Below, piece by piece: positions 33,576-44,645 of a DNA stretch of 64,000 bases (the stretch's first letter is position 1; each line of letters begins with the position of its first letter). The position numbers were made by a program, and so were the translations under genes. The stretch covers positions 390,001 to 454,000 of the forward strand of contig JAEMWC010000624.1 of the NCBI GenBank assembly GCA_016490735.1, in the 5' to 3' direction. A model generated the notes under the pieces. The model had not been told where the DNA came from. It did not search any database and saw only the letters and a list, made by a program, of their open reading frames with translations. Origin of the DNA: Pachyseris speciosa (Eukaryota > Cnidaria > Anthozoa > Scleractinia > Pachyseridae).

Positions 33576-33984
33576 GGTTGTGAATCCTAGAGCAAATGAT
33601 TAGCATTTAGAGAAAAACAGTGCTATCTTTGAGATATTTAGTGGCCTTTTTGAGATACATGTACCAAAGATATCAATGGTGTCTAATGAAATAGTTTATT
33701 AGTTTAAGGAAGCTGATTGGACAGCTAAAAAAATATACAAATAGCTCTATGGAAGTCACTGAATACAGAGGTTTACATGTTGTTTTATTATTTTTTATAG
33801 GCAAAAATGTCTCATTTATGATCTGTCATAGGGTAAGAATAATGGAGATGAGTAGTGTTTTAGAAAAAAATGCAAAAACCTTTAACCCCAAAGCTAATCC
33901 TTGCAACATGATTTTGCAGCTGGCATGAAGCTGCTTGAGAAACACGCATGCTGTTGTGATTAATTTGTTTCTTGATAAAAGTTA

Positions 33985-34148
33985 CTGCGGAACCCCGCTC
34001 TACAGACACCCATCTAATACGGACACCCACTTATAAAGGACAGTTTTTTATCCCAACAACTAAAAAGGGTCGTATATTTTCTCTCAAAGTACCTGGCAGT
34101 TTAATATGGACACCCAGTTAATGTGGACACTTTGGCATGGTTCCACTG
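33985..34148. mobile_element. Pogo/Tigger-like MITE
   Basis: Left end TA-CTGCGGAACCCC and right end GGTTCCACTG-TA are imperfect inverted repeats flanked by TA (33983-33984 and 34149-34150). The internal ACGGACACCC-type repeats are typical of short pogo-like MITEs. Located between the two copies of the kinase 3' duplication. Confidence 0.6.
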
Positions 34149-34194
34149 TACATTCTGCTAAAAATGAAACTACATTTGACCAGATTATAAGAAT

Positions 34195-34297
34195 GGCCCA
34201 TGAGAGTACTGAGTTGCTTTCCTGATGGCACATCAGTTGTTAGCAAGTGGTGAGATGGCACATCTCATCAGTCAGTACTTCTGCATGTAGTGCTACT
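34195..34297. repeat. Duplicated kinase 3' end, copy 2
   Basis: Direct copy of 33477-33575, about 718 bp downstream and past the MITE at 33985. Confidence 0.85.
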
Positions 34298-34688
34298 CAG
34301 TCAAAAAATATTACAATTACAATCCAATGCAATTGGTGAGTAGTGTTCATCTGACTAAAATATAATCTTTTTTATTGTATTAGTTGTCTCCTGTGGTCAT
34401 CAGGCCAAGCAATAATCCAATGATCATTATGACATCCAAATCAATTTTGCTATGTCAGGAAAGCTGATTGGGATTGTATTGTACGAAATTAAAGATGACA
34501 AAGCAAAAAAAAAAAAAAAAAAGAAGACATATGGTGCTTGGGATTTAAGGAGTGCTATGGAACCTTGGCAGTTAAGCTCTTGAAAATGTAGTATGATAGC
34601 TTGATCTGGTTGGTTATAGAAAACATAAAGGGATTATTTTAGTAGGCGGATGCCTGCCACTTGTGTTTGTTCAACACATGCAACTGGT

Positions 34689-34689
<1 letters not shown>

Positions 34690-34729
<40 letters not shown>

Positions 34730-34742
34730 TAATAATAATAAT
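34690..34742. repeat. (AAT)n microsatellite
   Basis: AAT/TAA run just beyond the 3' end of the CACTA transposase gene. Confidence 0.95.
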
Positions 34743-34786
34743 ACAGGTTGGTCATGAACACTGTTCACAAGGAGTAATTAGATGAA

Positions 34787-37700
34787 TTAAATTTGTGAGT
34801 GAATGCTATCCACCGCTACAGTTATCAATTTTTTCTCTCCATCTACTTCCATTTCTGCTGCAGCGTATCTACCATAAATCCTTTGTACGGGCAGAAAACG
34901 TGAAGGCCCATTAGGTACATGGTCATTTAGCTTCCAGGTTTTAGTGGGGTTACCGAAGCGGTCAGGGTTTTCATCAGCCTTGTGCCACAAAACGCGGGCA
35001 AATACATGCTGAACGAACATGCCATTCAACTTGATGGAATGCGAAAAATAGCATAGAACACAACCTGCCCAAAAGGCTAGGCCAGTGAGATTTAAATCCC
35101 CTTCTTTCGCAGTCCAAGATGCATAAATTCGCGAAGAACGAAGAGAGCGGCACTCCATCTTTGAACTAAAACGCTGGGAGCCAATCATCACCGTAGAGTA
35201 GACCTTGATGGTATCTGACATATCCATCTTGGTAATTGGCTGGTCTGGGTACAAACTTTTGTACACAATAAATAACGCGTCAAGGTCAACACTCTCCATA
35301 ACCTGTAGCCTATACACTGATGGCAAAGTGACGTCCGTGAGGACAGACCAGTCGATCCCTGTAACAGGAGTGACAGTAGACAGTTTGCGCGTGCCGTTTG
35401 CGCTTGACGCTGAAGAGTCCACGACAAACTCCTCACTTGCAAACGGATTACGAATTAAATCCTTAAACTTATCCTGATAGTCAACTGGTAGCTGGACACT
35501 ATTAAGATACCGTGACAGGCTCAACTTTCTCATTAGCTGTAATTCAAGCGACCTCTTGTTTGTAAAAACACTTCCCATGATGCCGTTATACCTTTCAAAA
35601 CTGAAGCACCAAAAGCTACGCACTGGCCCATGATCAATGATGACGTCTTTCAAGTGGCAATGCAGGTGCATATTGGGGGTGATGGCCTTTTTACCATATA
35701 ATTTTTCGAATTCCTTGCAAAATTTAAGTAAGAGCAAGTCAGCTCTTTGCACATCCAAACTTGTTAGGGTTGTCTGGCACAAATATTTGCAGGCCAGTAC
35801 AAATGTTTGCCAGCACTGAATGTGTTTATCTGAAATCACACCTTTCAGAGCAAACATAGAATATATTAAAGTCCAATTTTTCCACTGTTCTGCCGTGTAA
35901 GATCCATAGTTGGATGAAATTTTTTTGGGAAGGCGGCCGAGGTCGGACGGGACGTCCATTTGCTCGATTCTCTCCTCGAGTAGTTTCATTCCTTTTTTTC
36001 CAATTACACCTTGCTTATCCCAAAGTTTGAAAACATATTTTGCGGTCCCTAAAAAGAGATTGTGCATAGGGTCTACGGTGCAAAATCTTATAATGTCAAA
36101 ATACTCTAGGTCTAGCAAGACGCTCCAGTAATTTATACCATATTCTTTGCTTAGTTTATTCTTCTGAGTTAAAGTCTTACTCTTTTCAATTTTTTTGGCA
36201 TTTGACTTGTGGTCCTCGTTTGAACGTTCCTGCCAGGTTTCCCTGTCAAAGCCAGAGTAATCCTTTTTCTCGCCAAATCCACCAGGGAAATATTTTAAGC
36301 ACCGCGAGCAGCCGCGATATGCACTGTGACCTTTAAAACCGCACAATTTGCGAGCAGCTGGAATATCAGCTGATACACACAACAGCGCAGCTCGAAAGGT
36401 TAGTGAAATAGAACTTAAGCATGACTTCAAACGGACACCTTTCCACAAGGCTTTCATTTCGTCCACAGCTGGCTTTAAAAATTCATTCAACGATTTTGGT
36501 TCCTTATCCATAGAAGGAACAATTCCTACAACAATAACATTTTCCCACTTGAAACGCAGGTGTCTTGGCAAGTTTAAAAGGACGAGGTAAAGGACCCCCA
36601 CAGAATAGTCTTTACGGTGTTTTATGGGCTGAAAAAAGTCAAAGTTCAACATTAACCCATAATTTCTAGGAGCACTCAAAAATTCCTTTCCGTTATAACT
36701 TTGGAAGTCTTTCCAAATCTGGCCATTGTAAACGTCTGACAATGTCTCCTCATTTTGCTGCTGATTCCGCCACTCCTCACAACTACTCGGGATCCCGTCT
36801 TGTTGGAGAAGCCTTTCCATTTCATCTATGATACCGTTATAACAGTAGTAATGGATAGGGTAGAATTGTTCTTTGCCATCGTTTAACTGGACTCGCCTCA
36901 CTAACTGTGCATTACAAGGTCGCTTTTTCCCTCTTAACGTGACCAAGTTGGAGCATCTCTTTGCCACTGTCCTATTATTTTCTAGTCTCAGGCATGAATC
37001 GTAGTGATACAGCTTTGTGCATTTTGGGCAGACAACATATTTTGTAAATGAATCTCTATCAAGGTTTATAAACTGGCGAAGGAGGTATATAGATGAAGGC
37101 AAAAGTGTAATCACTTCAGCTAGAAATTCGTTTTTTACTGACATTCCCAGGACTTCAAGAAATTTAAACACAAACTGCAGCAACCACACCATACCGTTGT
37201 CACTTATTTTACAGGATGCTTGCCATAACAAAAGAAAATAAACAAACCAAAACAGCATTGCATTCACTTGCTGAAGTTTACTTTTTCTTTGCTCAGGTTG
37301 TGGTAAAGGTGTCGCAACGGGAACATCCTTGGTAAATTCCTGCATATGAACAGTATCCCACTGCTCGGCTTCATCACTGTCACTATCATCGCTAGCATCA
37401 AACTCATTACTTTCGTCATCTGCGTCTGAGTCACTTAACTCACTGACAGACACGTCTGAAGGACCGTCCTCATCGTTAATCTGCGCAAACAAGATTGAAG
37501 ATGATATCTTGCTATGTCGAAAGAGTACAATTTTGTCTACATTAGTTTAATATGGCAAAATATGAAACCCTAGACTGTTTATGATTTCATTACAAATCGT
37601 GACTTTCGTATCGATTGACCTTCATTTCGTGACAAATCGATGTTATTTTGAAACTTTGCTCTGCCTCTGTATCAGTGCTGGAGCTCAATTTAAGACATCC

Positions 37701-38158
37701 AAAAAGAGCGTCACGTCATGCCTTAACCTATTTACTATATTTGTTGAAGGATTTGCGACTTTTGATCGCCAGCAATAACAATTTACCTTGTCATTTTCCA
37801 ACCTTGGGAAATCCTCTTCAGATAAGGATTGCTCAAGTCTGCCCTCAGTTGAGCCGGTGGCCTTATCGAATTCGTCTAAATAAAGAATTTAAATCACCTA
37901 ATTAGTAGAGTTACAGTTCGACTTCGTTCATTCTTGAAAAATCATTTAACAATTTCAAAACTGACCATTTACACTGGACGTTGCTGTTGTAGTGGCTTGT
38001 GTATTCGGAGTCGTATCGGCACTCTCACTCTCTGAACTGCTATCTGAAGTCGGCTCTCGTTTTCTTTTAAGAGACTGGTGTCGGCGAAATGTGGACCTTG
38101 ATACGTTCTCATTGCAATGAGAACAGTAAATGTAATCACTGCGGGTGATGTGCTTCAT
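34787..38158 (-). CDS. EnSpm/CACTA transposase (TNP2-like), full length
   Basis: Three exons on the minus strand: 38158-37966 (ATG, phase 1 end at AATG|GTCAG), 37875-37787 (DEFDKATGSTEG... ends NDK|GTAAA, phase 0) and 37480-34787 (INDEDGPSDVS... stop). Total 2976 nt, 991 residues, no internal stop. The N-terminus has a CSHC...RRH zinc-finger-like motif followed by Ser/acidic tracts, as in animal EnSpm transposases. Around residues 245-290 is a CPKC...C...C cluster. LCGFKGHSAYRGCSRC and, near residue 585, VDPMHNLFLGTAK are signatures I associate with TNP2. It would bind the subterminal CTTTAAG arrays and cut at the CACAGG termini. The open frame suggests a recently active, possibly still competent, element. 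Confidence 0.88.
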
Positions 38159-38964
38159 CGCGATAAATGTTTGCTGTACCGTTATACCTTGATGGTGATA
38201 GCCGAACCTGTTGAACTAACACTATTTTTGATGGGGCTGGTACTTATATGTTACAAGATGCTAACTACGTGGATTCCAAAGTACGCATTGACGTACAAAC
38301 GCATTTTCGTAATCGGGTGCGACATCAGGGGAAAGGAATTGCGTAACTATGGCCTGAATCATGCTTGATTTCGAGAACTTATGATCATCTGACATCATAA
38401 ACTACGTAGTAGAAGGTCTTGCACGTATGCTTGCGGGTAAAAATACCCAGCTGGGTAATATGTCAAAAATCTAACATGCTTGTGATGAAATTCGCAGTGG
38501 TTCGTTTTTTAGTGATCGCGGGTTCGAGATCGCGACTGTATATGCATTTTTGCTCGCGGCTAGTTAAGGAAACAGTAACAGCCCCCGAGTCAATTAGTGC
38601 ACAGTAGACATTAATGGTGTATAAAATCCTTACAAGGCACGTCCTCCCTGTATTTTCTCCATTGCAACGAATCACCGACCTTTTAGTTGATAAATAGTTT
38701 TACACCGCTAACTGTGCAAGGTCCAGTGTACAGGCTAGAGATCCGGAGTTATTAATACCACTGACACAGGCGCCATTGCTGGGTCAGATCTACATAGTCG
38801 GGTCAGATCTAAATAGTCACTTTAGCCGGAAGGATTTAACTCAGTTACCGGTATACGATCTTAGTGTCGTCCTATAAATAATGTTATTCCTCATATGACA
38901 CGTATAATGGTACGTCATTTGGAGGATTTGCGCGGCACTACCTATTTTCGGTAAACGCTGTTAT
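38159..38964. other. Upstream region of the CACTA transposase
   Basis: No exon recognised. It contains a short tandem repeat, two copies of GGGTCAGATCTA(C/A)ATAGTC at about 38782-38818. The transposase promoter should lie at its left edge. Confidence 0.35.
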
Positions 38965-39235
38965 TTCTTTAAGGTACTTTAAGTGATAAATTAAAGTTCG
39001 CTTAAGGTTTCAACGACATTTAAGTCACCTTTCCGGGACAACTTAAAGGTACGTTCCTCTAACGTGATGAAAATCAAATTAAAGAGAACTTAAACGCCTA
39101 TAAATGGCCCTTAAAGAATCACGTTCCCTTTAAGACATTTAATAGCCTTTAAGTGTAAACTTAAATATTCTTGATATCTTTAAGTTACCTATAATTTATC
39201 CTTAAAGATTAGTAAATCTGTCATTTCGTCCTGTG
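38965..39235. repeat. CACTA right subterminal array and TIR
   Basis: About ten CTTTAAG/CTTAAAG heptamers and near variants (for example at 39045, 39108, 39130, 39148, 39180, 39201) precede the 16-bp TIR. The arrangement mirrors the left end. Confidence 0.8.
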
Positions 39236-39271
39236 ATATCTCGACCGGATGACATTAACATTATCACTCAC

Positions 39272-39308
39272 CAACAAAGAAGATGGCAAATAACAGCAAG
39301 AAGTTCAT
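39272..39308 (-). CDS. Signal-peptide first exon, paralog A
   Basis: Minus-strand ATG at 39308 encodes MNFLLLFAIFFV, a hydrophobic signal-peptide-like start, ending in phase 1 at GTTG|GTGAGT. The paralogous exon at 44576-44645 (copy B) ends at the same donor in the same phase, which supports a real exon. The CACTA element begins 34 bp into the following intron, so any transcript must splice across it. Partner exons, expected at lower coordinates, were not recognised. The protein would be secreted or membrane-bound. Confidence 0.5.
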
Positions 39309-40159
39309 CGTCGGCAGAAACTTTCCACGCTTCTAGGTTTGTCGCTAGTTCGTAGTCATACCCAACTCCGCAAAGATGAATCCGGTAGCTTTTTTCGAAT
39401 GTCAAATTACAATGGTGGCTTGATGAAGACTCAAGGAGCCTCTTTGACAATTCTAAATGCAATCGACAGTTAGACCATTGATTTCCCGATCGATATCTCG
39501 CATCCCGCAGTCTCGACTGAAATATTCTTCTTTTTATAAAACCGAGATTGTTTCCTTCTACGAAATGCTAATTAATGCACATCTCGTGACATTTGAAAAG
39601 CGTCTTTAAATTTAATAACACTAGCGACATTTTTCAGTGGCAATTAACTTTCAGGTTGAATTAAGCTATCCAGGTTAACGTCAAACACAAAACCACAACG
39701 CAAAATGAATTTTGTAATCGTTCACCTAATTATAATTTTAGCAGGCTGCTTATTAGGTTGTTGAAAATTTCTTGGTAACAAAAATAATATATAAGAGAAG
39801 GTTTAGGGAAAAAAAACCGCCGCTCTAAAGTTTAGTTCACATTGTTGATTTAAAGTTGGAAGGTTTTGAGTAGGTGATAAATTTTATGTCAGCCATACGT
39901 AGTTACACACAGTTCGATACTGGTATCAAAAATAAACACAAGGTTAAATACTTCCATTGTTTATTGAAAAATTACAAATCATAATATTCTGAAACCAGTT
40001 AATATTTTTTTCGCTAAGAACGTGACAAATGTAAAACGAGAATTCTTTTCACACATCGTCTAGCCACTTTTTACGTTTTATTTTAATTCCAAATATTGAT
40101 AGTAACGACACGCAACATGATTTTCCTTCGTCAGTCAGTATTTGCATTTCTTAATTTAA

Positions 40160-40367
40160 AAAATATATATATATGCAAATACCTTCGAAGCCATGAAAGC
40201 CGTAGAACAATATACTCATGGAACCATGCAAACACAGTTTGCCACTCAGCTTTCGACACACATCTCTGTTGAAAGAAAAACCTTTTGCCCCGAGTCGGAA
40301 TCGAACCGACGTTCCCCAGTTACTAGTCGGGCGTGGTAACCACTACACTACCGGAGCAACCACGCCA
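40160..40367 (-). mobile_element. tRNA-Thr-derived SINE
   Basis: 40357-40287 (minus) folds as a tRNA: acceptor GCTCCGG/TCGGGGC, a perfect T stem GTCGG/CCGAC with TTCGATT loop, and anticodon loop CTAGTAA (anticodon AGT, Thr). The sequence continues into a body (AAAAGGTTTTTCTTTC...GTGTTTGCATGGTTCC) shared with the inverted copy at 40458-40530 and ends near an AT-repeat tail. The shared non-tRNA body marks a SINE rather than a tRNA gene. Confidence 0.7.
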
Positions 40368-40457
40368 GGCCAAGAAACACACAAAAGTCTGGAAAGAAAA
40401 TGTTCCGAGGAATGGCCGACGTGCGATACTACTCACTTTCTAAAGTGGCCACGTTGC

Positions 40458-40530
40458 CAGCGTGGTTGCTCCGGTAGTGTAGTGGTTACCATGCAAACTG
40501 TGTTTGCATGGTTCCATGAGTATATTAATT
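40458..40530 (+). mobile_element. Internally deleted SINE copy, inverted partner
   Basis: Has the same CGTGGTTGCTCCGGTAGTG head as the SINE at 40160-40367, then jumps from TGGTTACCA straight to GCAAACTGTGTTTGCATGG of the body. Head-to-head with that SINE across a ~90-bp spacer. Confidence 0.65.
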
Positions 40531-41579
40531 AAAAAAGGATTCGTTTAATTTGCATAACATTTGGCCGCGAAATAGGGATAATTTTGAAATCGATTGATTT
40601 TAATGTTCAGAATCCTCCTTACAATGTTGAATATAATGTTGTTTTTACTCGTATTTTCATTTATGAGTGTTCCTGCGAACGTGGCTCAAACAAAAACTAG
40701 AAAAGCAGTTATTTTAACAGGTGAAGTGTCCTTCATTTCCATTTAATATATACCACTCAAGTGAATAGTACTTTTCGCGCGCTCCGATTGGTTAACTCGG
40801 AAGTGATTAGCAAATACTATTCACCTCCGAGCAGCCGGCAAGCGAGATTTTACAGTTTCCGACCGCTTTTCGGTATATTGTCACACATAAAGCAATGTTT
40901 TGGTCCTTTAATTATTCAGCTTCTGTGGTATATACTAAAACAATTATTCACCTCAGTGTCGGTGAAAGTTGTGGATAATTGTTAAATATTGCGCTGTTTG
41001 ACTCAGAATTGAATCACAATGAGTTCTTACGGATAACAAAACATCTTGTTTTAATACCCAAAGAACTTGAAAAGGTAAAACAATCCGGAAGTCACGATTG
41101 CAAATAAAATATATTTTTCCGTTTTTCTTGCGCACAGGGAACAAACAGAAATTTTATTTCTACCCCAATAAAGGCATAATGCGTGCTCTATGATCTTTGC
41201 CACTTAAGCTTGGTACACAAAATGAAGTGTTTTGTTTAGTGGGCATGGGTCAACCTAGACTCTTGATTGGGTGTTTCCAACTCTGGCTGAATATCCTTAA
41301 AATACCATGATCTAGTTCTTACAAAAATGGTTTGGGTTATTGTACTTTTCACATCTCAATTTATTCTTGGGCCGGGCACCAACTGCACCTCCTGTGTTCA
41401 TAAGCAACTGTAGTTTTGGCACTTGCTATGTAAATATGTCTTTAAGTGTTTAGAGTAAAAAAGCATTGTTGTTGTTGGTGGTGGTGGTGGTGGTGGTTGT
41501 GGACCCTGGTGCATGCTTTTGATCTTACTTTCGATTCTCAGTTGCAGCGTTTTACTGCGATGCACCGGTTACTTGTGTT

Positions 41580-41990
41580 TAGTTCCCACTAAATGTATTT
41601 TGGAATCTTCAACAGCCATGGCCTGCAGGTGGACGCTGGATACTCCTTGGGTTCGTTCGGTTCCAATGGCTTGTTCCAAAGTCAAATTGGATCCTTCTTG
41701 AATGAGGTTTCTCCCTGTCTTTTAGGATTTATCACGCTATACCCAATCTTCTCATCTGGACCCTTGTGTCTAAAATGTTTCACGAGCAGGTGAAGTTCGT
41801 TTATGAACTGGTCGAGCGATTCGCCCTTTCGCTTTACTTTGCTGTGAAATTTGTATCACGCAAAGACCTGGTTAGATTTCGGCTTAACGTATGCTTCTTC
41901 TTGTCGTCGTCGCTGAGTGTCCAGGTGTTGCAGATATCTCGGGTAGTTATTCCCGGACCAAATTATCTGGCAGTTTGATCACTGCTGTTA
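41580..41990 (-). pseudogene. Degenerate retroelement gag-like remnant in copy A
   Basis: The minus strand reads, with stops, YKFHSKVKRKGESLDQFINE and LLVKHFRHKGPDEKIG, resembling a gag region of Gypsy-type elements. The same remnant is at 53335-53700 in copy B, so it predates the duplication. Assignment is tentative. Confidence 0.4.
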
Positions 41991-43235
41991 TAACGGATCA
42001 CCGAATGTAAATTCACAGTGCTGTTTGAATGACCTTTAACGTTCACGGTAGTTCTTCACTTGCCCAATCCATTTATGGCGTACTTCAAGCTGACATGCCT
42101 TCCGTATCGGTTGGGTATGTTGGTCACGATATTATAATTATCGACCATCTTGCAGCGTTAGTTCTATACGAGAGCTCTCTGTTCAGGAGTGAACTTTGTT
42201 CTTTCTATCTCTGGCACCATGTTCTGTATGGCGTGTGCTTCCACTTGGTGTTGGTCGACTAAACAACAACAGATACCAGCTGACAGCGAGTTCGACAATA
42301 GCAACAGGGAAGGAGATTATAACATAAGTTTGAACTTTGAAAAGAAACCATTATTTCCAGAATCAAGGCGTAAATGCTAGTTCCAATATAAGTCACTTTG
42401 AATAGAAATTGCTATGCTAACGGACAGTGTGTTTGCTTGCTGTTGAGTTTCGATATAACAAAATGTTTGTACCTTACGCCCGACCGCGATCGATTTATGA
42501 CCAGTTCACATGACAAATTAACTGCTCCTCTAAACTTAGCTTTTCAGTTGCTTTAATAGCCAGAGTTAAAGCTTACTGGTGAATCCTGAATTCTCTCATT
42601 TTCGGAATCATACTTTACTTTTTACTTTTCCATTCGTGTCGAAAGAAACATAAAGGCATTGTGATGTACAGAACCGAGATGAATTAACCCTTCTTGCTGT
42701 TGGAAAATAAGTACGTTTCAGTTGATGAAGCATTCTATTTGGCTTGTAAGCTATTCATGTGTTCTGCCAAGGCTAACAGTGAAACAGAAAATTACATTAC
42801 AGCAAACAACATCCTAACCATTATTGTTGTTGTTTGATGATCATGATTACATCAGCTGGACGGTTTTGTTTGGTCTCAGCTTTGCATTCCTGCAGTTATT
42901 CAATGGTGCATAAATTGTTCTCTTCTGGGGTAATTCCTGACAATTGCATGGTGCATCCTTACTGCACCTAATTTATGGCGTCATTTGGCGCGCACTCGTG
43001 CAGGCACACATGTAGTCTCTCTCGCAGCCGTTTTTATAGGCTGTCACGCGAAGTTCCCACCAAGACAGCCCAAAATAGCGGCTGCGAGGAAGACTAGCAA
43101 ACATGGAAAACATGGCTGATTTGCCTCGACATTGAGCTCTTTCAGTTGGAAAATGGATACAGCTCACTGACCACCTTGGGCATCCGATATGTTTTCTAGT
43201 CATTTTAATCAACTAATCATAGCCTTTGCGTGAGA

Positions 43236-43241
43236 AAAGAC

Positions 43242-43280
<39 letters not shown>

Positions 43281-43323
43281 TAATAATAATAATAATAATT
43301 ATTATTATTATTATTATTATTAT
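43236..43323. repeat. (AAT)n-(ATT)n palindromic microsatellite
   Basis: AAT run followed by ATT run, self-complementary. Copy B has no such tract at the equivalent point (about 55150-55200). Confidence 0.9.
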
Positions 43324-43753
43324 AAAAGATACACTGTGATCCCCAGTCTTCTACTTTGAATTGAATTTGGTTTAAATTTGTAATGAATGGTTTAGTTTTC
43401 TATCTAAATTGAAGTTATGTTTATTTGTGTCCGACACAATAGGTTGACTGTAGTATAATGAGAGTTCTCATGAGGCTGAACTCACATATAGTAACTGAAT
43501 AATGCCAGAATAGGGCATTTTAATGCCTTACTGCTCCTAGAAAAGTCTCCCTGTTTTGTTTAAAATTGACGTTCTCATATAATAAGTATTCAGTGGACAA
43601 AGTTTGAACATAAAATATATTGTCATTTTAATTTCCAAGGAATTACCTAAAGTCTACAGGTATCTTACAAGCATTGTTTTATGTGATAATTTATCTTTGA
43701 AAATATGTTTGCTTGTGTACAAAGCAGGACAAATACCATGACATGTTAGGAAC

Positions 43754-44175
43754 TTATTTCGGTGACGGTGACGGTGACGGTAAATAGTGACAGTAGCAGT
43801 GGCAGTGGTAGTGGCAGTGGTAGTGGCAGTGGCAGTAACAGTGGCAGTGGCAGTGGCAGTGGCAGTGGCAGTGGCAGTGGCAGTGGCAGTGGCAGTGGCA
43901 GTGGCAGTGGCAGTGGCAGTGGCAGTGGCAGTGACAGTGACAGTGGCAGTGGCAGTGGCAGTGGTAGTGGCAGTGGCAGTGGCAGTGGCAGTGGCAGTGA
44001 CATTCACATGGGCAGTGGCAATGGCAATGGCAGTGGCAGTGGCATTGACAGTGACAGCGAGTGGCAGTGGCAGTGGCAGTGGCAGTGGCAGTGGCAGTGG
44101 CAGTGGCAGTGGCAGTGGCAGTGGCAGTGGCAGTGGCAGTGACAGTGACAATAGCAATAGCAATAGCAATAGCAA
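43754..44175. repeat. (GGCAGT)n hexanucleotide array, ~400 bp
   Basis: Near-pure GGCAGT repeats with occasional GACAGT and GGTAGT variants and an interruption around 44001-44060. It opens long Ser-Gly, Ala-Val, Gln-Trp and reverse-strand frames, none credible as protein. It lies between copies A and B of the segmental duplication. Confidence 0.95.
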
Positions 44176-44575
44176 CAGAAGTTGAGGTCAATAGTAAATC
44201 TTAGGCGATAAAAAGAAAAGAGAAAGAAAGAAAGAGTTAGAATTCTGTTAGCTAGTTAATCGGACTTTAGTTGTTAAATACTGCCGCTAGTAGTGCCACA
44301 AGTCAGCGGCAATTTCAGAGGATTAATCTTTTATATGCGTGTAGTTAAATACTTTATTTTAAAGCGATAGGCTCCACCAAAGAAAAATAAAATAACAATT
44401 ATCGATAGATATTCGCTCCTTTCTGGCTAAATAAGGTCAATGGGCTTAAGACAGAAACGAGCGAAACCGGTAACACGATTTCACGAGAAACCTCAGGAAA
44501 CAAAAGAGAAAATATATCTCATATCTAATCCGGATGTAAAGTAGAGAAATGATAGGAAATTACATTGTCACTCAC

Positions 44576-44645
44576 CAACAGTGCATATCGCAAATAACAG
44601 CAGGAAGTTGAACCTCGGCAACCGATTCTGGTAGATAAACTTCAT
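44576..44645 (-). CDS. Signal-peptide first exon, paralog B
   Basis: The minus strand encodes MKFIYQNRLPRFNFLLLFAI then CTV, with a basic n-region and hydrophobic core, ending phase 1 at GTTG|GTGAGT. It aligns with the exon at 39272-39308, preserving LLLFAI and the donor although surrounding bases differ. Later exons, expected at lower coordinates, were not found; the duplication may have copied only promoter and first exon. Confidence 0.5.

Larger units (their letters stand above)
22158..39235. mobile_element. 17-kb EnSpm/CACTA transposon with cargo genes
   Basis: Perfect 16-bp inverted termini, CACAGGACGAAATGAC at 22158-22173 and its complement at 39220-39235, are flanked by the 3-bp duplication ATA (22155-22157 and 39236-39238). 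CAC termini and a 3-bp duplication are the hallmark of CACTA elements. Both ends carry ~250-bp arrays of CTTTAAG/CTTAAAG. Inside are a full-length TNP2-like transposase (34787-38158, -), a protein kinase gene (31708-33506, +), a five-exon gene of unknown function (28136-31472, -) and a nested 3.7-kb foldback element. Copy B of the surrounding duplication (near 44510-44560) supplies the empty site. At 17,078 bp (about 13.4 kb without the foldback) it is large for the family. Confidence 0.9.
39236..43710. repeat. Segmental duplication copy A, part right of the CACTA element
   Basis: Aligns, with indels, to copy B: 39245-41300 to 44560-46650 and 41596-43710 to 53331-55585. Shared landmarks are the exon-1 block, TTAAATGCAATCGACAGTTAG (39450 and 44790) and TTGCGCTGTTTAACTC-like blocks (40988 and 46447). 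Copy B holds about 6.4 kb of extra DNA between the two aligned parts, including the Harbinger element. Confidence 0.8.

Noticed and set aside
40287..40357. Functional tRNA-Thr(AGT) gene
   Set aside because: The fold is good, but the sequence continues into a body shared with a second inverted copy, so a SINE head is the better reading.
42973..43212. Minus-strand frame with a paralogue at 54900-55118
   Set aside because: Similarity is at DNA level through the segmental duplication; indels between copies do not keep the frame.
43654..44191. Several overlapping long frames encoding Ser-Gly, Ala-Val, Leu-Pro or His-Cys repeats
   Set aside because: All come from the (GGCAGT)n array; every frame is open because the repeat unit is a multiple of three without stops.
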